Part shown: in pieces, positions 19,116 through 28,985 of the stretch
Layout of the letters: every line of letters starts with the position of its first letter
Numbering within the stretch: the stretch's first letter is position 1
Translations under genes and position numbers: made by a program
Origin: Bacteroidales bacterium
GTDB lineage: Bacteria; Bacteroidota; Bacteroidia; Bacteroidales; VadinHA17
Assembly (NCBI GenBank): GCA_022865305.1
Contig: JALHSP010000109.1
Span: 1 to 64,000 of the forward strand
Reading direction: 5' to 3'
DNA length: 64,000 bases
The notes under the pieces: model-generated
What the model was told of the DNA's origin: nothing
What the model saw: only the letters and a program-made list of their open reading frames with translations
Databases searched by the model: none

Positions 19116-20519
19116 TTATAGTGTCCAGGGTTTACGGTATTCATAATGGAGAAGTTTGTTGGCAGCCTTGTTGTTTGTGAATATCTCTTTTTCGGGATCC
19201 CATTGCAGGCGGTCTTTTACTGCCAGAGCAATGTTTGCAAGGTGTGCAAAGCTTGTTGATCTGTGGCCATCCTCGATAGAACATAATGGAGTCTGTCTCG
19301 ATTTAATACAATCGAGGAAGTTCCTCACAAGGTTTCCAGTACTGTTGGCGCTGCTGCCATCGGCAAGAGGAACATCTTTAATATTGTATTCTTCAGCCTG
19401 CAGAGTATTCTTGAAGGTCTGGAACTGGCCATTACCAGTCGTTCTGATCCGGTAACCACTTTCTCCCGCATTCATTGTTCCAAGGGTTCCGCGAAGCTCT
19501 ACTTCTCCATACTGGAAGAGTCCTCCGGAGCTGGCTTCAAATATGGAGAATGTGATCATTGCTCCCGAAGCAAACTCAAATACTACCTGCATAGTATCGG
19601 GTATAGTCCGGTCATCATTTAAAACATATTTTCCACCCACAGAGCTGATTGCAACCGGGGCTTTCTCACCCATCATCCAGCGGATCACATCCATATAATG
19701 AACACCCCAGTTGCCCATCTGGGTTGAAAAGTCGCTCCACCACCGGAAATTGTACGGGCAGATATTATACTGGTAAGGCCTGAAAGGGCGTGGTCCAAGC
19801 CACATATCCCAGTTAAAATTCTTTGGAGGCTCTTCAGGTTTCATTTTACCTATACCTTCAGGATACATATTATTAATCCTGAATGCAGATCCTACAGAGA
19901 CCTTGCCTATTTTTCCTGCAGGTATTTCCTTAGCTAGCTTCTGGTAAACAGGTGCGCCGCGGCGGTTAAGGCCTACAGCAACAACCCTTTTTGTTTCTGC
20001 CTGGGCATTGACCATTGCCCTGCCCTCCTTTAAAGTTATGGTCAGAGGTTTCTCAACATAAACATCTTTCCCGGCCTTTACTGCTCCGATCATCTGAATG
20101 GCATGCCAGTGATCAGGAGTAGCGATCACTACAGCATCAATATCTTTGTTTTCGAGCAATTTCCGGAAGTCGGAATATTGTTCAACCTTTTCAGGAAAAT
20201 TCTCACCCATACGAGGTATCTGTCCTCCCAGCAACTTGATGTACCTGGGGTCGACAAGATTCCTGTCACGAAGCATATATGGTTCATAGGTGTCACAGAA
20301 TGCTGCAATACGGGCATCCTGATTATTCATAAAAAGCTCCAAAAGCTGAGAGCCCCTGTTGCCAAGCCCGATAAAACCGATATTAATCTTTTCATTTGCG
20401 CCTGCAATGCGACGGTAACTTGTAGCGTTCAAACTGGTGGCACCCAATGCAACTCCAGCTGTTAATAAACCTGTTCTGGTAATAAACTCCCGGCGGGTGG
20501 TTTTGTCTGACCTTTTCAT
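19116..20519 (-). CDS. Tat-exported Gfo/Idh/MocA oxidoreductase
   Basis: The start TRREFITRTGLLTAGVALG is a twin-arginine signal. A Rossmann domain follows with INIGFIGLGNRGSQLLE, then DAVVIATPDHWHAIQMI and the catalytic-region motif EKPLTIT. The C-terminal Gfo/Idh fold contains WDMWLGPRPFRPY and WWSDFSTQMGNWGVHYMDVIRW, features of the secreted Bacteroidota subgroup. Tat export fits an enzyme that must fold around NAD(P) first, as in Zymomonas glucose-fructose oxidoreductase. It is the first gene of the minus-strand operon running to the GH3 remnant. A likely role is oxidising a sugar ring to a keto sugar; the substrate is unknown. Confidence 0.88.
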   Translation of the reverse strand: MKRSDKTTRREFITRTGLLTAGVALGATSLNATSYRRIAGANEKINIGFIGLGNRGSQLLELFMNNQDARIAAFCDTYEPYMLRDRNLVDPRYIKLLGGQIPRMGENFPEKVEQYSDFRKLLENKDIDAVVIATPDHWHAIQMIGAVKAGKDVYVEKPLTITLKEGRAMVNAQAETKRVVAVGLNRRGAPVYQKLAKEIPAGKIGKVSVGSAFRINNMYPEGIGKMKPEEPPKNFNWDMWLGPRPFRPYQYNICPYNFRWWSDFSTQMGNWGVHYMDVIRWMMGEKAPVAISSVGGKYVLNDDRTIPDTMQVVFEFASGAMITFSIFEASSGGLFQYGEVELRGTLGTMNAGESGYRIRTTGNGQFQTFKNTLQAEEYNIKDVPLADGSSANSTGNLVRNFLDCIKSRQTPLCSIEDGHRSTSFAHLANIALAVKDRLQWDPEKEIFTNNKAANKLLHYEYRKPWTL

Positions 20520-20585
20520 GATTTTTAAAGTTTTAAAAAGGAAAAATAATTATTTTTTTTAATTCCCGGCTTCATTTCTGATTTT

Positions 20586-20605
20586 AACCGGAAAACAATC
20601 CGGTT
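20586..20605 (-). terminator. Stem-loop between the uptake cassette and the sugar-pathway operon
   Basis: AACCGGA and TCCGGTT form a perfect seven-base stem around a six-base loop, just after the MG2/plug gene on the minus strand. There is no strong U-run after it, so it is a weak intrinsic terminator candidate or an RNA processing site. Confidence 0.35.
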
Positions 20606-20634
20606 TGCTGAATACTGTTTCTGCAAAAAGGATT

Positions 20635-23037
20635 TTATTGACTGACTCTTATGGATTTTTTCACAGAAATTAATTCACCATCGCCAGTCATACCTTGAAT
20701 ATTAACTATATAATCAGAAGCACTATCAGATGTCCAGAACTCTATTCTGACCTTACCATCTTTATCTGGTTTCAGGGAAGGGCTCCAGAAGAGTGTGTTC
20801 CTGAAGTCAGGTATCCTGCTTTGTTTCGTGCCGGGATCTGAATAATCAGGTGCATAAAATGACGGTATAGGATCTGCAACCTTATAGGGTAATCTGGCAG
20901 CATAATCAGCTAAAGTTATATTTCTGAGATTCCCTGTCCGGGTAATAACATTTACTATCCCGTAATGTAAAAGATCGCCTGTCAGGTAAGGAGTTCTTGT
21001 CACATCAATCTTCTCAATAGTCTCAGGATCAAGATTTGCCAGAAGTGAATGGTCATTTATAATAACACCGTCAATCATCACTAAAGGTGGTTGGGTATAA
21101 AAAATATTGTCTAAAGGATTCATTATGCGCATTTCATAACCCGATTTTCTCGATCTCAGCCTTGTCCCGGGAACAAGCTCGAAAAATATTTCCTGCATAA
21201 CCGGCAGTTTGATATAATCATCCATGAAAACCTCTTGTTCTGGTTTACCATAGAATCTTACTGTACCAGGTATCTGATTTTCAGCTGTCTGGTTTTCTTT
21301 CCTGAGAACTGTTCCATAAATTTTGTTTACCTGGTAACTGGCACCAAGATTTGAGACCAGGTGTGGAAATCCTTTATTTAACGAATCTGTGTAACTCACT
21401 GATGTGGGCAGTATCCATGAAAAAGATGGTTCAATCTCAATTGTAATGTTATCATCAGGCAAGGCAGGCTGTATAATCAGGTTCTTCCGGGAATAGTCAG
21501 CAGGTAACAAAAAATTAAAGTACCCGGTGCTGTCGGTCCTGGCATATTGAAATGTTGCTACTTTACCTGGTACAGAAAGGTAAAGCACACCTCCTGTATC
21601 AATTTCCGGTGAATTTCTTTTTTTTAACCAACCCGAAAGCAGGTGTCCCTCCTCCTCATGCATAAATTTAAAATGATCTGTTTTGCCTGATAGTATGTCA
21701 TTCCAGGATATCCACCGGCTCTTTGCAGTAATCAGGAAATTATCAATCATTTTATTATCAATATCACTGATTCTGCCTTTTATTCCATCCCAGGGTAAAT
21801 AGCCAAACTCGGTTCCAAAAACAAGATAATCATCAATTTCCCTGGTATACATTTCAGCAGATTGAGGAGTGACGGATATACCAAGGTTTGTCTCCTTTGA
21901 TGATGTGATGCCGGCCTTTTCCAGATCAAGTTCCAGTGTCACTTTTTCTCTTCTCTTGTAATTATCATTTCCGCTTATACTTAAACCGGACAGATCTCTT
22001 CCATTGGTAAATATCAGCCTTTCACATAAAGGATTTCCATCATTTCCGAATAATGTGATATGATTGATCCCCGGCGTAAGACTGGTTTTGGGAATGGTGA
22101 TCCTGACATTGTTGCCGGATATTCTGAAATATTCGGAATAGTCTTTAGTACCACGTGTATGGATAAAAAGAAGAAAAGTTTTATTAATGTCAGAAACAAT
22201 ATTTTCATTGACTGAAACAAGAATTGAAATTAAATCATTACTGAAGTTGTCCACCTTCAGGGCATAACCTTTATCTGACACTTCCGGAAGATATGTCACA
22301 GAGTCTGCTGTTGATACATAATATTTATTGCCATACGCAGGTATCAATTCAAATGAAGCAGTTCCGTATTCATCGGTTTTAAAATATGTTACTGAGTCGC
22401 CTTTAATATCTCTTATAACACCGGCAAATTGCTGGCTACGCTGATAACGGTCAAATACTTTTACTGCTACTTTCGAGGGAACTCCACTTAATAGTGTTCT
22501 TCCCTCAGGGTAGAATTCAATATTCCGGTTTTTCCTGAATCTATTTTCATAAATAATCTTTCTTTTAAAGCTCTTATCCCGTAATGGATTATATATGTTT
22601 ATATTTTTCATAAAGCAATTAACAGGGAGAAAGTTTTTCATCCAGTTGGTATAAACTCTTAATGTATATGTGCCTGAACTAAGAGTATCCGGAAGAAGAA
22701 CATTTCCAGGGCCATATCCATCACGGATTATAATGCGTTTCTGAACAACCGGAAAATTATCCGGATTGAGAAGCTCAAAATATGCCAGTCTGCTTTTCCC
22801 CGATTGCTTACCGGTTTTTCTGTCAACAACAAAAACATTAAACCAGACGTCTTCTCCTGCAATATAATCTTCCCTGTCGGAGTGAACATATATCTCTTCA
22901 TAAGGGAAATTTGAGCAAAAATTATTTAGCTGAGTCAGGATCTTTTCATCCGTTTTAGTCTGTGCAATAAGCAGGCCGTCAGTCAGTGAGACAAACATTA
23001 ATATGGAAATAACGGCTGTATTGAGATTCCTGGTCAT
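20635..23037 (-). CDS. Secreted MG2-domain protein with C-terminal TonB-plug-like domain
   Basis: An 800-residue protein with a signal peptide (cleaved near LIAQTK). The N-terminal part, about 30-140, has the macroglobulin MG2 pattern FPYEEIYVHSDREDYIAGEDVWFNVFV and LSSGTYTLRVYTNWM. Middle beta-sandwich repeats follow. Near residue 650-710 it has PPLVMIDGVIINDHSLLANL and ETIEKIDVTRTP, which is a TonB receptor plug-like segment without a barrel. Proteins of this design sit beside DUF4249 and TonB receptor genes in Bacteroidota. It ends the four-gene uptake cassette. The function is unknown; a periplasmic or surface partner of the receptor is an inference. Confidence 0.75.
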   Translation of the reverse strand: MTRNLNTAVISILMFVSLTDGLLIAQTKTDEKILTQLNNFCSNFPYEEIYVHSDREDYIAGEDVWFNVFVVDRKTGKQSGKSRLAYFELLNPDNFPVVQKRIIIRDGYGPGNVLLPDTLSSGTYTLRVYTNWMKNFLPVNCFMKNINIYNPLRDKSFKRKIIYENRFRKNRNIEFYPEGRTLLSGVPSKVAVKVFDRYQRSQQFAGVIRDIKGDSVTYFKTDEYGTASFELIPAYGNKYYVSTADSVTYLPEVSDKGYALKVDNFSNDLISILVSVNENIVSDINKTFLLFIHTRGTKDYSEYFRISGNNVRITIPKTSLTPGINHITLFGNDGNPLCERLIFTNGRDLSGLSISGNDNYKRREKVTLELDLEKAGITSSKETNLGISVTPQSAEMYTREIDDYLVFGTEFGYLPWDGIKGRISDIDNKMIDNFLITAKSRWISWNDILSGKTDHFKFMHEEEGHLLSGWLKKRNSPEIDTGGVLYLSVPGKVATFQYARTDSTGYFNFLLPADYSRKNLIIQPALPDDNITIEIEPSFSWILPTSVSYTDSLNKGFPHLVSNLGASYQVNKIYGTVLRKENQTAENQIPGTVRFYGKPEQEVFMDDYIKLPVMQEIFFELVPGTRLRSRKSGYEMRIMNPLDNIFYTQPPLVMIDGVIINDHSLLANLDPETIEKIDVTRTPYLTGDLLHYGIVNVITRTGNLRNITLADYAARLPYKVADPIPSFYAPDYSDPGTKQSRIPDFRNTLFWSPSLKPDKDGKVRIEFWTSDSASDYIVNIQGMTGDGELISVKKSIRVSQ

Positions 23038-23059
23038 CAGTTATCTTTTACATTTTTAT

Positions 23060-24175
23060 CTAATCAATCCAGAAAGGAGGCTTACGGATAAAGCCTTCTG
23101 CTGTACAATCTGCGCACCTTCTATAAGGAGTTGTTATCCGGTAAATAGGAGGTGCAAAAGTATGATCCTCGATAATCCAGACACTCACATTCAAACCAGG
23201 AATTGGTTTTAAACCAAATACCGTGTCACCTGGCACGCATTGTGAATAAAAATTCGGCGAACCCAGGAATTTATCCTGAATGAATATCCTGTTTTGAGTC
23301 AATGCTGATACACTAAAATAACCCAGGACAGGTTCATCAGGATCTTCGAAACAATGAATATTGCTGGGGATTGACATTGGAGTGACATCATAGAGCCCTC
23401 CAACATTCTCTGAAACATTTTTTACTTTTTCCCAGTAAGTGTATTCATCTTTATTCAAAGAGTACTGGGTAACAAGTATACTGTATTTTACCTTTAGCCT
23501 GTCGGTTTCATTTGATATAAACTTAATAGGGAATTTAGTAACTCTTGCCTGGTTGTAAAGAGATGTGTTTTTAATAAAAATCTTATCGGAATTATTTGTC
23601 TTCCAGCACACTCTGTTTGGTACACTGAATGGCAGGTGAAACTCCCATGTCTCGGTAAAATTCCACCTGAAGTAAAGACATTCTTTCAAAGGATCGTGAC
23701 TATCTATGTAAATCTGGCATCCTTCCAACGGAATACCAAACTCATTTGACTCGTCGATAATTGTCTTTTCATAATAAACAGAGTCAATGAGAGGGACAGG
23801 CTTCATTTCCATGGGATTTGAAACAAATGTTCGATTATTGGTCTGGATTGTTAAGGTATAAATATCATTTACTTGTCCATGGAATTTTGTTGAATCAGTA
23901 ATGTATGTACCAGGAGATGATTCTTTCAGGTCATATTTCATGCCATGCTTATCGGTAATTGAGACTTTACACCCTTTCACAGGCTTAGGAACCAGGATTT
24001 TACCCAGGGGAAGTGAGGTAGAAACTTTGATCGTATTAGTCCGGTATTGGTCAGTGATCAATCCTTCAACAACAAGGAGCGCTTTGTCTTCCTCGATTTC
24101 AGGGATAAACTGAATTATACAGCTGGTAACCAGCAAAAGTGACAAACCTGTTATAAAAAGTATTAAATATCTCAT
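23060..24175 (-). CDS. DUF4249 lipoprotein
   Basis: The N terminus ends in SLLLVTSC, a lipobox, so the product is a lipoprotein. After it come EEDKALLVVEGLITDQYRTNTIKV-type residues (about 28-50) and the beta-rich body of DUF4249, with FRWNFTETWEF and a Cys-rich end RRCADCTAEGF. At 371 residues it has the usual family length. It lies seven bases after the TonB receptor stop and 22 bases before the MG2/plug gene. By position it may play the role that SusD-type lipoproteins play elsewhere, but that is inference. Confidence 0.82.
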   Translation of the reverse strand: MRYLILFITGLSLLLVTSCIIQFIPEIEEDKALLVVEGLITDQYRTNTIKVSTSLPLGKILVPKPVKGCKVSITDKHGMKYDLKESSPGTYITDSTKFHGQVNDIYTLTIQTNNRTFVSNPMEMKPVPLIDSVYYEKTIIDESNEFGIPLEGCQIYIDSHDPLKECLYFRWNFTETWEFHLPFSVPNRVCWKTNNSDKIFIKNTSLYNQARVTKFPIKFISNETDRLKVKYSILVTQYSLNKDEYTYWEKVKNVSENVGGLYDVTPMSIPSNIHCFEDPDEPVLGYFSVSALTQNRIFIQDKFLGSPNFYSQCVPGDTVFGLKPIPGLNVSVWIIEDHTFAPPIYRITTPYRRCADCTAEGFIRKPPFWID

Positions 24176-24181
24176 GTTAAT

Positions 24182-26917
24182 TTAAAAATCAAAATTGAAT
24201 GACACAGATGGAATTGGTCTGCCAAAAACAGATAACATGTACCCTTTTACCATGTTCTTCTCATATTTAAAATATACTGAATAAATATTTTGTCGTCCCA
24301 GAATATTATAAATGGAAAATATCCAGTGCGGGTGAGCTATTTTTTTAGATTTCAGGTTCCCGCTTATTGTTATCGAAAGGTCGAGCCGGGAATAATATGG
24401 AATTCTGTATTTATTCCTGTCGGAAAAATGAGTCAGAACAATATCTCCGATTTTATATGCTGCAACAGGATAAGTGACCGGTCGTCCTGAACTGTAGGTA
24501 TAATTTGCGGATAAACTGAAACGCCGTGAATACAGATAATTAAAGGTGAGTATGAGGTCATGTGGTTTATCAAAATTTGCAGGAAACCAGTTCCCTGCAT
24601 TAATTTTTTCCTCACTTAAACTGCTTGTGCTTCTGATCAGGATCCTTGAATAAGTATATCCGACGCTCCAGCGTATCCGTCCTTCCTGCTTCTTTAATAA
24701 GAGTTCCATTCCATAAGCTTTCCCCTCAACATCAATGAGATCCCTTTCAATATATTTATTCATTATCAGGTTGGTGCCACCCTTGAAATCAACCATGTTT
24801 CCTATCACTTTATAATAGATTTCCACTGACGCTTCAATCTTTTTCTTACTCAGCATCCGGTAATACCCGGCAGCAAACTGATCACCTATCTGTGGCTTCA
24901 GGTAATAGTCACTTAGCTTCCATGTATCGGAAGGAGAAATTGATGTGGTATTTGAAAGCAGATGAAGATATTGTCTGGTCCGGTTATAATTAAGCTTAAA
25001 GGAACTGTTATCGTTAAGCCTGTAATTCACTGATAACCTGAATTCAGGTCCTGCATATGTCCTGTAATTTTCTGATCTGCCAAAGGATATTGTATCGGTT
25101 ACAGATGAAATGTTCCGTGTGAAAGCATCGTTATAAAGAAAGAATGTCTGCGGACCAAATGCAAAAAATGAAGATAATCTTATTCCGGCATTCACCGATA
25201 CATGATCTGTCACAATATACCTGTCTTCAATATAAAATGCTGACTCAAGAGCTCTTTGCCTTGTAATTATATCAGGATGTACTATTGAAGAGTCTCCTGC
25301 CGCTTCGAAGCTCCCCGGAAGTACTTCATATCTGGTAAGATCAAATCCGAAATTTATCTCGTTCCTGCTGCCCGGATACCAGTTGATATCCGCTTTAAGA
25401 CCCGTGCTGTTAATCTTATGTGACAGTACAAATGCCTCCTGAGGCACTTTCATGCTTGAAATATCATAATTATAATTACTATTGTTAAATGTCAGGCCTG
25501 AGAAAAAACGACTGCTGAAAAAATGACGCCATCTCAGGGCTACTATATTGTTACGATATTTATATACTGTATCAGAATTGAATCTGAAAGAATCATGACT
25601 GTAATAGGCTGACAAATCGATCTTATTCTTTTTATTTATATCATATGCTACTCTTGCGTTTATATCATAGAATGCCGCTCTGCTGTTTCTCAGTGCAGGA
25701 TTCTCGATCAATCCTAATATCCAGTTTGAATAGGTTGTCCTGCCAGCCAGCAGATAGAAACAGGTATCTTTTTTGACAGGTCCTTCAATCACAACGTGAG
25801 TTGTAATAGGACTTATTCCAGCGTTACCTGCAAATTCTCTCCTGTTTCCCTCCCTGGGAACAATATCCAGAACCGATGAAATTCTCCCGCCATAACGTCC
25901 CGGGATACCGCCCTTATACAGGGTGGCATCCTTAATTATGTCAGAATTGACTGCTGAGAAAAAGCCAAAAAAATGCGACGAATTATAAACTGGGGCTCCA
26001 TAAAGCAGGATAAGATTCTGATCTGCAGAACCTCCCCTGACATTAAACCCGGCCGATCCTTCACCTACTGACTGCACTCCCGGTATTAAAAGTATGCTTT
26101 TAATTATATCTGATTCCCCCATTGAAGTCGGCATAAGACGAAATGATACTATATTAATCTTCTCGACTCCAACCTCAAAACGCTGCAGAGTAATATTCTT
26201 ATCCGCTGAGACAATAGTCTCTTTCAACGGTACAAGGGTACTTTTCATTTCAATATTAAGTTCACCGGATCCAAAAAGGTTAATATCAATTACCCGCTCC
26301 TTCATCCCGATAAATGAAACCCGTGCCGTATGACTGCCCCTGGGAATGGTCAGTGTATAAAAGCCATATTCATTGGAAATAGTACCGACAGATAGTTTCG
26401 GAACATAAACAGTTGCACCGGCAACAGCTTCTCTTGTATCTTTATTCGTTATGTAACCTGATATAATCACATTGCCGGATTTATTTTTATCGGCAGGATT
26501 TCCAATGTCAGCAACCAGATTATCTGCTGAGGGGTTCTCCTCTACAGGTCCTTTATAATCATTACCGGGGATATAGTTCTGTTTCTCCTCACCTACCGCA
26601 TCAGCAATCTTTACAGCAAAATTCCTTGTCAGAACGATGTTTTGGGAATCATCAATATAATAAAATAAAGTTGTGCCTCTGAAAAGGCTGTCGAGAATAT
26701 CTGTCAATGATAGATTGCCTTCATATTCTCCCAGTTTCAGATCTTTAATCCATTCGTCATTATAGAAAAACCTGACGGGATAGAGTGATTCACTTCTGGC
26801 AACAAACTCATTAAAACCAAGCCCTTTGTAATCCCAGGTAATCAGATACTTTTCCTGAGATTTTGCAAAAGAATTACCCAGGAATAACAAAGCCAATATC
26901 AGTATCTTAATTTTCAT
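24182..26917 (-). CDS. TonB-dependent receptor with STN and carboxypeptidase-regulatory N-terminal domains
   Basis: A 911-residue outer-membrane receptor. After a signal peptide (LLFLGNSFAKSQ) comes an STN domain at about 25-110 (YPVRFFYNDEWIKDL, LTDILDSLFRGTTLFYYID), a CarboxypepD_reg-like domain at about 145-225 (ISGYITNKDTREAVAGATVYV), the plug at about 265-385 (LLIPGVQSVGEGSAGFNVRGG) and a beta barrel ending in aromatic FNFDF. STN domains usually signal to a FecR anti-sigma factor, but no FecR or sigma gene is next to it. It follows the unknown secreted protein by 12 bases and precedes DUF4249 by six. Ligand unknown. Confidence 0.9.
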   Translation of the reverse strand: MKIKILILALLFLGNSFAKSQEKYLITWDYKGLGFNEFVARSESLYPVRFFYNDEWIKDLKLGEYEGNLSLTDILDSLFRGTTLFYYIDDSQNIVLTRNFAVKIADAVGEEKQNYIPGNDYKGPVEENPSADNLVADIGNPADKNKSGNVIISGYITNKDTREAVAGATVYVPKLSVGTISNEYGFYTLTIPRGSHTARVSFIGMKERVIDINLFGSGELNIEMKSTLVPLKETIVSADKNITLQRFEVGVEKINIVSFRLMPTSMGESDIIKSILLIPGVQSVGEGSAGFNVRGGSADQNLILLYGAPVYNSSHFFGFFSAVNSDIIKDATLYKGGIPGRYGGRISSVLDIVPREGNRREFAGNAGISPITTHVVIEGPVKKDTCFYLLAGRTTYSNWILGLIENPALRNSRAAFYDINARVAYDINKKNKIDLSAYYSHDSFRFNSDTVYKYRNNIVALRWRHFFSSRFFSGLTFNNSNYNYDISSMKVPQEAFVLSHKINSTGLKADINWYPGSRNEINFGFDLTRYEVLPGSFEAAGDSSIVHPDIITRQRALESAFYIEDRYIVTDHVSVNAGIRLSSFFAFGPQTFFLYNDAFTRNISSVTDTISFGRSENYRTYAGPEFRLSVNYRLNDNSSFKLNYNRTRQYLHLLSNTTSISPSDTWKLSDYYLKPQIGDQFAAGYYRMLSKKKIEASVEIYYKVIGNMVDFKGGTNLIMNKYIERDLIDVEGKAYGMELLLKKQEGRIRWSVGYTYSRILIRSTSSLSEEKINAGNWFPANFDKPHDLILTFNYLYSRRFSLSANYTYSSGRPVTYPVAAYKIGDIVLTHFSDRNKYRIPYYSRLDLSITISGNLKSKKIAHPHWIFSIYNILGRQNIYSVYFKYEKNMVKGYMLSVFGRPIPSVSFNFDF

Positions 26918-26929
26918 GCTTCAGTGAAG

Positions 26930-27637
26930 CTATCTGTTTTGACTATCATAAAACTGAAGTACCGGAACGAAACTGTCGGGATCTTTTCTTATAACATTTA
27001 ACCTGTCACGTTTAATATAACTCCTGATCTCTGTTTTCCTGTCCCCAAGGAGATTGAATAATTCCCTTCTGCCGGAAACCTGAACAATTGCACTGTCTTT
27101 TCTTATATAAATACGGTGCTGCTGATAAAATTCATCATTTACCCTGTTGAGAGACTGGATATCAACCTTCTTGATATATTTTACAAAAAGCGCAGTCGGA
27201 CCATCATAAAGAACATTAACATATCCATTAAGCAGACTTGCACTATCATTTCCCATGTTTAAAACATGGTGTAATCTGTTCTGATATTCAATTGTGAATT
27301 CTTCGATCATTTCTTTATTCAAGGTAATGATAGTCTGAGGATTTACATAAAGAATAACTTCATCATTACAGATATCATATTTAATCTTCAGGTTTTGGAA
27401 CTCCCTTCCATTAAAGAAGACATTCCCGGTAAGAAAATCACCTGAAAGGAAGAATGGGTCGCCATTGACCCTGATATACAGATTATGCCATATTCTCCCA
27501 TTATAAATCAACTGTTTCTCAAGCGGAGTATCCTGAAATCCTTTTTTTGGCATGCAACCGGATGGCAGAGAACCGTAGCAATTTATGTTTAGTAAAGCAG
27601 ATAAGAGTATAATATGATTAAGTACTGACATTCTCAT
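26930..27637 (-). CDS. Unknown secreted protein opening the TonB/DUF4249 cassette
   Basis: I do not recognise the family. The frame can start at 27709, but a start at 27637 or 27631 puts the hydrophobic segment SVLNHIILLSALLNINCYG at the N terminus as a signal peptide, so I prefer 27637. The mature part, about 200 residues, is beta-rich and contains DPFFLSGDFLTGNVFFNGREF, a YGP-like DGPTALFVKYIKKV segment, and DSAIVQVSGRRELFNLLGDR. Because it is 12 bases upstream of the receptor on the same strand it is likely part of the same transport unit. Confidence 0.6.
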   Translation of the reverse strand: MRMSVLNHIILLSALLNINCYGSLPSGCMPKKGFQDTPLEKQLIYNGRIWHNLYIRVNGDPFFLSGDFLTGNVFFNGREFQNLKIKYDICNDEVILYVNPQTIITLNKEMIEEFTIEYQNRLHHVLNMGNDSASLLNGYVNVLYDGPTALFVKYIKKVDIQSLNRVNDEFYQQHRIYIRKDSAIVQVSGRRELFNLLGDRKTEIRSYIKRDRLNVIRKDPDSFVPVLQFYDSQNR

Positions 27638-27794
27638 TAAAGGATAAAAACTCGCTGAATTCTTGTTAACTGGTTTTTGAAAGGGATGTGCCGGATAATC
27701 AGTATCCATTTTTCACCCGGGATCTCAATTGCAGATCAGTTAATGATTTAAATTTTAAAAAGATCTCTCTGGAGTAGTGAAAGTGATAAATTAT

Positions 27795-28838
27795 CTATTT
27801 TACAATCGGTGTGAGTAAGATATTCCGGTATGAGACTTTTCCATGATCACCCTGAAGATAAATAGGACCCGGTGCAAACACGTCAGATTTCATAGCACCG
27901 CCTGTAGGACCATAAACAGGCTGATTATCAATTATTTTAGTTCCATTAAGAATCACTGTAATATGCCGGTCGCAAAGAGTAATATCCATTGATTGCCACT
28001 CCCCTGCCGGTTTTTCAGCGGCTGTGACTGGTTTGATACGGCTGTATACAGCTCCCATATTGTGAGGATCCAGTTCTCTTTTATAGGAGTCCATAACCTG
28101 AATTTCGTAAATCCCCCGCAAATATACTCCGCTATTACTGCCGGCAGGTACATTTACCTCCAGCTTCAGATTAAAATCCTCGAATTCCTGATCAGTTCTG
28201 AGATTCCCGTAACTAATATGTGGTGCACCTTCGGTCTGGACAGGATCATTAACAAGGACTCCGTCAACAACCTTGAATCCATTAGTTTGTTTCTCATCGA
28301 TCAGCTTCCAGCCAGTCAGGTCTTTACCGTTAAACAGAATAACAGGTGTTCCAAATTTAAGGCTGGTCAAATCAGGTGCGGGAGGAACAGGAGGAAGCTT
28401 TGTTCCTGTAAAAAGTGTAGAATCTACACTTAATCCGTTCCTGCGCGGTGATAACAATATTCCATTAATTTTATCACCGTTTTTGGTGATTTCCAGCCAG
28501 TTGGCAACCACATGACTTTTTACGGGGTTATTGTTTTCATCCCTCTTTCTGATAATATTATTTGAACGTTGAATGACCAGAACATAGTCTTTTGCCAGAA
28601 AGATTGCAGATACAGGTAAAACACTGCCGCCACCCCACAGGATATCTGCATCCAGGTAATTGTCTTCCTGACGTACTTCAATCCAGCCGACAGAACCACC
28701 TTCTATATCAATTGTCCACTGACCAAGGAATTCAGAAATATCAGTTTTCTGAATGGGGGCTTCTTTTGTTTCAACTTTACACGATGTAACAGATAAAGAA
28801 GCAATTACAAAAGTAAAAAAGATAATAATAGTTTTCAT
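27795..28838 (-). CDS. DUF1080 (3-keto-disaccharide hydrolase-type) lipoprotein with N-terminal beta-barrel domain
   Basis: With the ATG at 28838 the signal ends in LSVTSC, a lipobox. Residues about 35-140 form a small beta domain (LGQWTIDIEGGSVGWIEVR). Residues about 155-347 are DUF1080, with FNGKDLTGWKLID, SNSGVYLRGIYEIQVMDS and a closing IYLQGDHGKVSYRNILLTPI. Some DUF1080 proteins hydrolyse 3-keto-glycosides, acting after a Gfo/Idh enzyme has oxidised the sugar, and this window has two exported Gfo/Idh genes. The link here is inference. The frame also extends nine codons upstream to 28865. Confidence 0.8.
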   Translation of the reverse strand: MKTIIIFFTFVIASLSVTSCKVETKEAPIQKTDISEFLGQWTIDIEGGSVGWIEVRQEDNYLDADILWGGGSVLPVSAIFLAKDYVLVIQRSNNIIRKRDENNNPVKSHVVANWLEITKNGDKINGILLSPRRNGLSVDSTLFTGTKLPPVPPAPDLTSLKFGTPVILFNGKDLTGWKLIDEKQTNGFKVVDGVLVNDPVQTEGAPHISYGNLRTDQEFEDFNLKLEVNVPAGSNSGVYLRGIYEIQVMDSYKRELDPHNMGAVYSRIKPVTAAEKPAGEWQSMDITLCDRHITVILNGTKIIDNQPVYGPTGGAMKSDVFAPGPIYLQGDHGKVSYRNILLTPIVK

Positions 28839-28985
28839 GGTTTGGCTATTTGGGATTAGTAACATTCAAAAAATACCTGAAGGAAATTAACAAAGTATGA
28901 AGGTACGACAAATTATCTTTGATGATAATCCTTAACGGATTGATATTTTCGTTAATGTTTTTAAAAGTTGCAGGTTACAGGTTCA

